The notes under the pieces were generated by a model, which saw only the letters and a list, made by a program, of their open reading frames with translations, was not told the DNA's origin and ran no database searches. Below, piece after piece: positions 1-4,448 of a stretch of 6,095 nucleotides of DNA (positions within the stretch are counted from its first letter, which is position 1; every line of letters begins with the position of its first letter). This stretch comes from a bacterium (GTDB lineage Bacteria; Zixibacteria; MSB-5A5; GN15; FEB-12). The DNA lies in NCBI GenBank assembly GCA_030629485.1, contig DAOVOW010000134.1:1-6095 (forward strand). Direction: 5' to 3'. Both the position numbers and the translations under genes were made by a program.

Positions 1-1
1 G

Positions 2-403
2 GCCGGAGGAGGTGACACCGGACTTGAGTTAGGCCTGATGATCGCTTCGGTGTTGCTGGTCTTGGTTGCCATCTTTATGGCGCGGAAGTTCTACCATCAG
101 AAACCCGAACTAGCCACACAGATGCGTGAAAGATTGAGCGGTGTGCATCGCATCCTGCTAAACAAGTATTACGTCGATGAAATATACAGCGCCGTCGTGG
201 TGCGACCGTTGGTCAACGGGTCCAAGTTCCTGTGGAGAATAGTCGATGTTCTGTTTATCGATGGGCTCCTCAACGGCCTGGCCACGATCTACTCCGACAT
301 TTCTCAGTTGTTGCGCACCGGTCAAACCGGGCGCGTCCGAACCTATGCTACCGTATTTGTGACCGGGGTGGCGGTGATATTAGCCTTGATGCTTTTTGGT
401 TAG
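2..403 (+). CDS. nuoL: NADH-quinone oxidoreductase subunit L, C-terminal part (5' truncated by window)
   Basis: This is the last 133 codons of NuoL, the most distal antiporter-like proton-pumping subunit of complex I in the inner membrane. The frame is open from base 2, so the ATG at 38 is an internal methionine. The visible part has a transmembrane helix (around IASVLLVLVAIFMARKFY), then the NKYYVDEIY motif that typically marks the end of the NuoL core, then VRPL and the IDGLLNGL region of the lateral-helix tail, then RVRTYA and a final hydrophobic helix ending in LMLFG. The proton-channel Glu/Lys residues lie upstream of the window. The stop codon TAG (401-403) directly abuts the nuoM start, which suggests translational coupling. 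Family assignment is firm from the C-terminal motifs and from nuoM following. Confidence 0.95.
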   Translation, partial: AGGGDTGLELGLMIASVLLVLVAIFMARKFYHQKPELATQMRERLSGVHRILLNKYYVDEIYSAVVVRPLVNGSKFLWRIVDVLFIDGLLNGLATIYSDISQLLRTGQTGRVRTYATVFVTGVAVILALMLFG

Positions 404-2002
404 GTGATGGAAGATACCATACTGACACTAATAACATTCTTCCCGACCATCGGTGTGCTATTGCTGGTGATGGTTCCCAAGGAACGACACGACAGCATCA
501 AGGCGGTGGCCCTGATCATTTCTTTTGTTACGATGTTGCTGTCGTTCATGCTCTGGTCGATGTTTGATCCGGTGGCCAACGGCATGCAACTCGAGTTGGA
601 CCTGCCCTGGATTGTATCGTTTGGTATTCATTATCATATGGGTATCGACGGCATCTCTCTCGTGTTGATCGTGATGACCACGATTCTCAGTGTGTTGTCC
701 ATTCTATCTTCATGGCGATCTATAACGAAAGGTGTGAAGGGGTTCTTCATCTCGATGCTGCTCCTGGAAACAGGCATGCTCGGCGTCTTCTGTTCACTCG
801 ATCTGTTTATGTTCTATGTCTTTTGGGAAGTGATGCTGGTCCCGATGTATTTTCTGATCGGCGTGTGGGGTGGACCGCGACGTATCTACGCGGCTATCAA
901 GTTCGTGCTCTTCACCATGTTCGGCTCGTTGCTAATGCTGGTTGCTATCCTTTACGTACTTTTTCAGTATCAAGCCTTCTCCGGCGAGTACTCATTTGAC
1001 ATGATAAAGCTGCTCTCCATGCCGATTCCATACCGCGAGCAACTCTGGCTGTTTGGCGCCTTTGCTTTGGCCTTTGCGATCAAAGTACCATTGTGGCCGT
1101 TTCATACCTGGCTGCCTGATGCTCACGTCGAGGCGCCCACCGCCGGCTCCGTCATACTTGCCGGAGTGCTTCTAAAAATGGGGACATACGGTTTTCTGCG
1201 TATATGTCTGCCGATGTTTCCGGATGCTACCATGACATACCTGCCGTATATCTGCGTGCTCAGTCTGATTGCGATCATCTATGGAGCGCTGGTTGCGATG
1301 GTGCAGAAGGATGTCAAGTCACTGGTGGCCTTCTCGTCCGTTTCGCACATGGGCTTTGTGATGGTCGGCATGTTCGCTCTGAATTTTCAGGGTCTGCAGG
1401 GTTCGGTGTTGCAGATGATCAACCACGGCATCTCCACGGGTGCGCTGTTCTTGCTCGTTGGAATGATTTACGAGCGACGGCATACACGGATGATTTCGGA
1501 GTTCGGCGGCTTAGCCAAGGTGATGCCTTTCTTTGCCGCCGTCTTTATGATCATCACTTTGTCCTCAATCGGGCTTCCGCTTACCAATGGATTCGTCGGT
1601 GAGTTCCTGATATTATTGGGTGTTTTCAAAGCGAACAGTGTCTACGGTATCGTTGCAGCCAGCGGCGTGATTCTGTCGGCTTGTTATATGCTCTGGATGT
1701 ATCAGCGAGTTTTTTTCGGCAAAGTGACCAAACCGGAGAATGAAAGGCTCAACGACCTCAGTTGGCGTGAGAAGCTCATAATGGTACCGCTCGTTTTGCT
1801 GGTTTTCTGGATCGGTATCTATCCTCAACCGCTGCTGGAACGCATGGAGCCGGCCGTCAAGCAGGTACTCCAACACGTTAGCCGTGCTCAAACAGTGAGG
1901 ATGGACGAGCGATATCAGATACAGAAGGTCGTGCATCATCCAGAGAACCCGACCAGGGCGATGTGTGGCTTGACGCAAGGAGATGAATCATGTCTAAGGT
2001 GA
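404..2002 (+). CDS. nuoM: NADH-quinone oxidoreductase subunit M
   Basis: Antiporter-like, proton-translocating membrane subunit of complex I, 532 aa if read from GTG 404. ATG 407 is equally possible, since the context is TAG-GTG-ATG right after nuoL and no clear Shine-Dalgarno distinguishes them. Functional residues in GTG numbering: Glu142 in the FYVFWEVMLVPMY helix, Lys227 in FAIKVPLWPFHTWLPDAH, Lys258 in VLLKMGTYG and Glu400 in FVGEFLILLG. By alignment in memory these match E. coli NuoM Glu144, Lys234, Lys265 and Glu407, so the pump pathway looks complete. The last membrane helix ends near residue 475 and an amphipathic stretch ends near 492. About 40 hydrophilic residues follow, which I do not recognise as part of the family. 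The 3' end overlaps the next gene by 13 bases and contains its ribosome binding site. Confidence 0.97.
   Translation: MMEDTILTLITFFPTIGVLLLVMVPKERHDSIKAVALIISFVTMLLSFMLWSMFDPVANGMQLELDLPWIVSFGIHYHMGIDGISLVLIVMTTILSVLSILSSWRSITKGVKGFFISMLLLETGMLGVFCSLDLFMFYVFWEVMLVPMYFLIGVWGGPRRIYAAIKFVLFTMFGSLLMLVAILYVLFQYQAFSGEYSFDMIKLLSMPIPYREQLWLFGAFALAFAIKVPLWPFHTWLPDAHVEAPTAGSVILAGVLLKMGTYGFLRICLPMFPDATMTYLPYICVLSLIAIIYGALVAMVQKDVKSLVAFSSVSHMGFVMVGMFALNFQGLQGSVLQMINHGISTGALFLLVGMIYERRHTRMISEFGGLAKVMPFFAAVFMIITLSSIGLPLTNGFVGEFLILLGVFKANSVYGIVAASGVILSACYMLWMYQRVFFGKVTKPENERLNDLSWREKLIMVPLVLLVFWIGIYPQPLLERMEPAVKQVLQHVSRAQTVRMDERYQIQKVVHHPENPTRAMCGLTQGDESCLR
1977..1982 (+). promoter_or_regulatory. Ribosome binding site of the glutaredoxin-like gene
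   Basis: AAGGAG lies 7 bases before ATG 1990, a near-ideal Shine-Dalgarno at good spacing, entirely inside the nuoM reading frame. It fixes the start of the small gene and argues that the gene is truly translated. Neither nuoM nor nuoN has a site this clear. Confidence 0.85.
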
Positions 2003-2211
2003 CCATCTATACGAAGGAAGGCTGCCCGTACTGCGCCGCCGCCAAGAAACACTATACGGAACAAGGCGTGACGTTTGATGAGATTGATGTGAACGCAGAG
2101 GCCGGGGCTAAAGAAAAAGTGCTGGATCTAACCAAAGGGCAGCGGATCGTGCCGGTGATCGTCGAAGGCGACGATATAAAGATCGGGTTCGGCGGCGGCT
2201 GAGGATTCTAA
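1990..2211 (+). CDS. UXX-star family glutaredoxin-like protein, probable selenoprotein (UGA at codon 71)
   Basis: Small thioredoxin-fold protein, 73 aa if UGA 2200-2202 is read as selenocysteine, 70 aa if it is a stop. Seen in sequence: an N-terminal strand (KVTIYTK), a glutaredoxin redox motif Cys12-Pro-Tyr-Cys15, the cis-proline region IVPVIV with Pro55, and the end GFGGG. In frame, TGA-GGA-TTC-TAA follows, giving a terminus Sec71-Gly-Phe. Known as I recall it: UXX-star (seleno)proteins are short glutaredoxin-like proteins named for selenocysteine third from the end, with a GFGG-type sequence just before. The match in fold, length, preceding motif and Sec position is close. A SECIS-like hairpin follows. 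The substrate is unknown; a thiol or selenol redox role is inferred. The gene overlaps nuoM and sits before nuoN, so it is probably co-transcribed with complex I. If the host lacks Sec machinery, the product ends at 2199. Confidence 0.83.
2200..2202 (+). other. Probable recoded UGA (selenocysteine codon)
   Basis: This in-frame TGA is followed by only two sense codons (GGA, TTC) and then TAA 2209-2211. Position and context fit the Sec-x-x-stop terminus of the UXX-star family, and a stem-loop with a G-containing apex lies 22 bases downstream. UGA is also an ordinary stop here (nuoM and nuoN end with TGA), so recoding would depend on the local hairpin. Confidence 0.78.
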
Positions 2212-2216
2212 ACTGT

Positions 2217-2236
2217 GGGCGACGAGGTCGTCGCCC
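2217..2236 (+). promoter_or_regulatory. Candidate bacterial SECIS element (stem-loop)
   Basis: The arms GGGCGACG (2217-2224) and CGTCGCCC (2229-2236) pair perfectly around the loop AGGT (2225-2228); the A-T flanking GG can also pair. The E. coli fdhF SECIS apex is AGGUCU, whose G and U contact SelB; the same AGGUC string occurs here. The base of the hairpin is 14 nt after the UGA and the apex 22 nt after, within the spacing accepted for bacterial SECIS elements. The bulged U of the E. coli element is absent, but it is not universal. Alternatives are a fold in the nuoN leader controlling nuoN translation, or coding sequence if nuoN starts at GTG 2215. Confidence 0.68.
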
Positions 2237-2250
2237 TGGAATATGAAAAG

Positions 2251-3699
2251 ATGATCGATTTTACATCAGCATCGATAAACTTCGAACTCATCTATTCAGA
2301 GATATCGCTACTTGTGGCGGCTTTTCTGATTCTTCTGACGGCCTTCCAGCGGCATCTGGCGCGTCTGGCGCCGCTGGTCGCGCTGGTGGGCATAGCGGTA
2401 TCGTTCTACTTCGCTCTTCAGCAGTGGGGCAACCAGATGTCCGGATTCTTCGGCATGATCACTTGCGACGATTTCGGAACTGCCTTCAAACTCTTGTTCC
2501 TTGTAGTGGCAGCGTTGACCCTGCTGATCGCGCATCGTTTTCTTATTGTCAAACGCATCAGCAGCCCGGAGTTCTATGCTCTCTTGCTGGTGTCGACGAT
2601 GGGTATGATGGTGATGGCCAACACCACCGATCTGCTGGTGATGTTTCTCGGGTTGGAGATCATGTCGGTGCCGCTCTACGTGATGGCCGGCTATGCGCGC
2701 AGGTCGTTGGCATCAAACGAAGCCGGCATCAAATACTTCATCATGGGCGCTTTCGCCAGCGCTTTCCTGCTCCTGGGCATCGCCTTCGTGTTCGGAGCTT
2801 CGGGAACGACCGACCTTCGACAGATCGTAGCCGATTATAGCTTCATCGTCTCGAACTTCCAGAACTATCTTTACGCCGGCGCGGCCTTGATACTGATCGG
2901 CTTCGGCTTCAAAATCGCAGCGGTGCCGTTCCATGCCTGGGTGCCTGATGTTTATCATGGCGCCCCCACGCCGGTGACGGCGTTCTTCTCAGTCGGCCCC
3001 AAAGCGGCAGGCTTCGCGGTGATGCTGCGGATATTCCTTTTCGGATTCGAGCAAATGGAGATGTTGACCGAACTCTTCTGGGTGCTTGCGGTATTGACTA
3101 TGACTGTCGGCAATATTCTCGCGCTGCGTCAGAACAACGTCAAACGCATGTTGGCGTACTCATCGATTGCACACGCCGGGTACATTCTCGTGGCATTGTG
3201 TGTCGGCGGAAACGATGCTATGTCGGCGGCTGTGTTTTACCTGGTTGCTTATGCCATGTTCAATCTCGGCGCTTTTGCGGTCATCGTGCTTCTTGAGACG
3301 CGCTCTGGGTGCAAATCCGATTTCTCCGAATTGTCCGGGCTGTCAAGCTCCGCGCCTTACCTGTCGGCCGTGCTGGCTTTGTTCATGTTTGCGCTGGCCG
3401 GGTTTCCACCGACGGTTGGCTTCCTGGGCAAGTTCTATATCTTCTCGGCTGCGGTCAAGTCCGGGTACATTCTCTTGACGGTGATCGCCGTGATGAATTC
3501 GTTTTTGTCGGTGTACTATTACTTGCGCATCGTCAAGACGAGTTACTTCGAGACATTCGAAGGGACGTTCGCACCTGCGCCATACTCGCCGGCGATTATG
3601 GTCGTGTTGTTCATAACTGCCGTCGGTACCTTGGGGTTGGGCTTCTTCCCGGATCGCGTGCTCGAATTCTCCCAATCCGCTTTGTTCGCATTCTTGTGA
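2251..3699 (+). CDS. nuoN: NADH-quinone oxidoreductase subunit N
   Basis: Third antiporter-like proton-pumping membrane subunit of complex I, 482 aa from ATG 2251, a normal family length. Key residues: Glu126 in MFLGLEIMSVPLYVM, Lys211 in FGFKIAAVPFHAWVPDVY, Lys241 in SVGPKAAGF and Lys384 in FLGKFYIFSA. The last is the lysine NuoN carries where NuoL and NuoM have a different charged residue in helix 12. By recollection these match E. coli Glu133, Lys217, Lys247 and Lys395. An upstream in-frame GTG at 2215 has a GAGGA 9 bases before it and would add 12 polar residues (GDEVVALEYEK after the start), but these are atypical for NuoN and would be encoded by the SECIS-like hairpin. I therefore prefer ATG 2251, although its ribosome site is weak (GGA 2238-2240). 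Last recognisable gene of the operon here. Confidence 0.96.
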   Translation: MIDFTSASINFELIYSEISLLVAAFLILLTAFQRHLARLAPLVALVGIAVSFYFALQQWGNQMSGFFGMITCDDFGTAFKLLFLVVAALTLLIAHRFLIVKRISSPEFYALLLVSTMGMMVMANTTDLLVMFLGLEIMSVPLYVMAGYARRSLASNEAGIKYFIMGAFASAFLLLGIAFVFGASGTTDLRQIVADYSFIVSNFQNYLYAGAALILIGFGFKIAAVPFHAWVPDVYHGAPTPVTAFFSVGPKAAGFAVMLRIFLFGFEQMEMLTELFWVLAVLTMTVGNILALRQNNVKRMLAYSSIAHAGYILVALCVGGNDAMSAAVFYLVAYAMFNLGAFAVIVLLETRSGCKSDFSELSGLSSSAPYLSAVLALFMFALAGFPPTVGFLGKFYIFSAAVKSGYILLTVIAVMNSFLSVYYYLRIVKTSYFETFEGTFAPAPYSPAIMVVLFITAVGTLGLGFFPDRVLEFSQSALFAFL

Positions 3700-3717
3700 G
3701 TCACGGGGTCCCGTGAC
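3700..3717 (+). terminator. Perfect inverted repeat directly after nuoN stop
   Basis: GTCACGGG (3700-3707) and CCCGTGAC (3710-3717) form an 8-bp stem around two bases, starting the base after the nuoN stop. No T-tract follows, so it is not a classical intrinsic terminator. It may instead stabilise the 3' end of the nuo transcript. It abuts repeat copy A, and ACCCT 3716-3720 can alternatively pair with AGGGT 3733-3737 of that repeat. Confidence 0.5.
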
Positions 3718-3779
3718 CCTTCGACTGCGTTCAGGGTGAGGTTTGTCGTGCGCGTAGCGCGAAAAAGTGGCTTGCAACT
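3718..3779. repeat. 62-base multi-hairpin repeat, copy A
   Basis: Full-length copy that begins CCTTCGAC. The first module (3718-3741) can form a stem with flanking bases (ACCCT with AGGGT). A short GC stem follows (CGCG 3751-3754 and 3758-3761), then A5 (3762-3766), then AGTGGC-TT-GCAACT (3766-3779), whose stem has one mismatch. By eye it differs from copy B at 7 of 62 positions with no gaps. Such intergenic palindromes starting CCTTCGAC are common in many bacterial genomes; I know no function for this version. Confidence 0.88.
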
Positions 3780-3945
3780 CCAGCCCATCACAAAAACACT
3801 ACCAATACCAATCAAGATGCGCCTGTACAGTGGTTAAATAAAGGATCAACACCATGAACCCTGAATGTTATGGATCAAAAAACGCGCCTCGACCGAAAAC
3901 TCACCTGCGCCCGTCATTTTTTGAATCAGTCCCAACTTATTGCGG
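3780..3945. other. Spacer between repeats A and B, no gene seen
   Basis: This stretch is richer in A and T than its surroundings. A 61-codon frame from ATG 3854 runs through it into copy B, so it is not credible as a gene. I see no RNA gene, promoter or strong palindrome here. Confidence 0.6.
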
Positions 3946-3949
3946 TCAT

Positions 3950-4011
3950 CCTTCGACTTCGCTCAGGATGAGGTTTATCGTGCGCGAAGCGCGAAAAAGT
4001 GGCTCGCCACT
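3950..4011. repeat. 62-base multi-hairpin repeat, copy B
   Basis: Best-formed copy. TCATCCT (3946-3952) pairs with AGGATGA (3965-3971), a 7-bp stem whose outer pairs differ from those of copies A and E yet still match. Then come a GC stem (CGCG 3983-3986 and 3990-3993), A5 (3994-3998) and the perfect hairpin AGTGGC-TC-GCCACT (3998-4011). Same length as copies A and C. Confidence 0.9.
3994..4011 (-). terminator. Terminator-like hairpin plus T5 in repeat B (minus strand)
   Basis: Read on the - strand, AGTGGC-GA-GCCACT is followed by TTTTT, the layout of a short intrinsic terminator facing transcripts from the protease side. The tight two-base loop would probably open to four bases with a 5-bp stem. 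Its strength is uncertain. Confidence 0.4.
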
Positions 4012-4086
4012 CGTAATCACCATCGATTCTATTAAGTGAATATAAAAACAGACAAAACGAACCCATTTCCCCATTGTGCTTGCCGC
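4012..4086. other. AT-rich spacer between repeats B and C
   Basis: Clearly richer in A and T than the flanking genes. No gene, RNA or palindrome was found. Its composition differs from the GC-rich repeat modules on both sides. Confidence 0.6.
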
Positions 4087-4148
4087 CCTTCGACACCGTT
4101 CAGCGTAAGGTTCGCTGCGCGCGTAGCGCGAAAAACAGGTTTACCTGT
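4087..4148. repeat. 62-base multi-hairpin repeat, copy C (diverged)
   Basis: Same 62-base length and order: CCTTCGAC start, GC-rich stem with TAG centre (around 4118-4130), A5 (4131-4135), terminal hairpin. The terminal hairpin is ACAGGT-TT-ACCTGT (4135-4148), so both arms differ from the AGTGGC/GCCACT of B and D while pairing stays perfect. The first module has lost part of its pairing (CAGCGTAAGG where B has CAGGATGAGG). It runs directly into the MITE-like element that starts at 4148. Confidence 0.85.
4131..4148 (-). terminator. Terminator-like hairpin plus T5 in repeat C (minus strand)
   Basis: On the - strand, ACAGGT-AA-ACCTGT is followed by TTTTT. The stem sequence is unlike that in the other copies but is still perfectly paired, which suggests that the structure is what is kept. 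Confidence 0.42.
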
Positions 4149-4232
4149 GTCATTCTGGCGAAGGCCAGAATCCAGTTTTGGGATCGCAAGTCTGGAACCC
4201 TTCTCACGCAAGAATCACGGCTGCAGAAAGCC

Positions 4233-4262
4233 GCGCGAAGCGCGAAAAAGTGGCTTGCCACT
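4233..4262. repeat. Partial 62-base repeat, copy D (3' half only)
   Basis: Contains only the second half of the repeat: GC stem (CGCG 4234-4237 and 4241-4244), A5 (4245-4249) and the perfect hairpin AGTGGC-TT-GCCACT (4249-4262). The CCTTCGAC module is missing. Its end merges with the right hairpin end of the MITE-like element, so the two repeat types are joined or nested. Confidence 0.82.
4245..4262 (-). terminator. Terminator-like hairpin plus T5 in repeat D (minus strand)
   Basis: On the - strand, AGTGGC-AA-GCCACT is followed by TTTTT. It is the first such structure met by transcripts leaving the protease gene, about 190 bases past its stop codon, and the best candidate in this window for ending them. 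Confidence 0.45.
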
Positions 4263-4313
4263 GGATGCCGGATCAAGTCCGGCATGACAGGTTGTTGTCT
4301 CGTCGTCGAAACC

Positions 4314-4353
4314 CGCCCTTCGGCTGCGCTCAGGGCGACCCTGCGGGTCAGGG
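4314..4353. repeat. Partial repeat, copy E (5' module) with a nested hairpin
   Basis: CGCCCT (4314-4319) pairs with AGGGCG (4332-4337) around a loop resembling the first module of copies A and B. A second hairpin follows at once: GACCC (4337-4341) with GGGTC (4345-4349), or alternatively CCCTG (4339-4343) with CAGGG (4349-4353). The GC stem, A5 and terminal hairpin of the full repeat are absent. Confidence 0.65.
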
Positions 4354-4391
4354 ATTTCGAGCTACAATGAGTTGAATTGACAGGACCGCAA

Positions 4392-4405
4392 TCCGCCGCG
4401 GCGGA
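4392..4405. repeat. Perfect 14-base GC palindrome
   Basis: TCCGCCG followed by its exact complement CGGCGGA, lying 43 bases past the end of the protease gene. CAGG (4381-4384) and CCTG (4410-4413) flank it in inverted order. There is no adjacent T-tract, so a simple intrinsic terminator is not supported. It could stabilise the 3' end of the - strand transcript or be another dispersed palindrome. Confidence 0.6.
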
Positions 4406-4448
4406 CTGACCTGCAAGACTCAAGAGGGGACTTCGCTTGCGCTATGAT

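Larger units (their letters stand above)
4148..4289. mobile_element. MITE-like element bounded by two inverted hairpin ends
   Basis: The left end (4148-4175) starts TGTCAT, contains a perfect 8-bp hairpin ATTCTGGC/GCCAGAAT (4152-4159, 4164-4171) and ends ATCCAG. The right end (4262-4289) begins TGGAT, contains the 8-bp hairpin ATGCCGGA/TCCGGCAT (4265-4272, 4278-4285) and ends ATGACA. The ends are thus inverted copies of each other in their outer (TGTCAT/ATGACA) and inner (ATCCAG/CTGGAT) parts. Short palindromes of this kind are widespread in bacterial genomes. The interior encodes nothing convincing and holds a truncated piece of the 62-base repeat (copy D). No transposase or target duplication was identified. 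Confidence 0.6.

Noticed and set aside
232..999. Alternative plus-strand frames inside nuoL and nuoM
   Set aside because: Out-of-frame shadows with low-hydrophobicity, arginine- and histidine-rich translations, overlapping firmly identified membrane subunits.
2215..2250. GTG 2215 as the start of nuoN
   Set aside because: It has a usable GAGGA upstream, but the 12 extra residues are polar, atypical for NuoN and encoded by a near-perfect palindrome better explained as a SECIS-like hairpin. Kept only as an alternative.
3718..4353. CRISPR array
   Set aside because: Repeats are 62 bases, internally palindromic in several modules and irregularly spaced (starts 232 and 137 bases apart), with no uniform spacers and no cas genes in view.
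3854..4423. Several reading frames of 61 to 107 codons on both strands in the intergenic region
   Set aside because: They are translations of the repeats (recurrent ARSAKK/REARKSG-type strings from the GCGCGAAGCGCGAAAA module), overlap each other, lack good ribosome sites and resemble no family I know.
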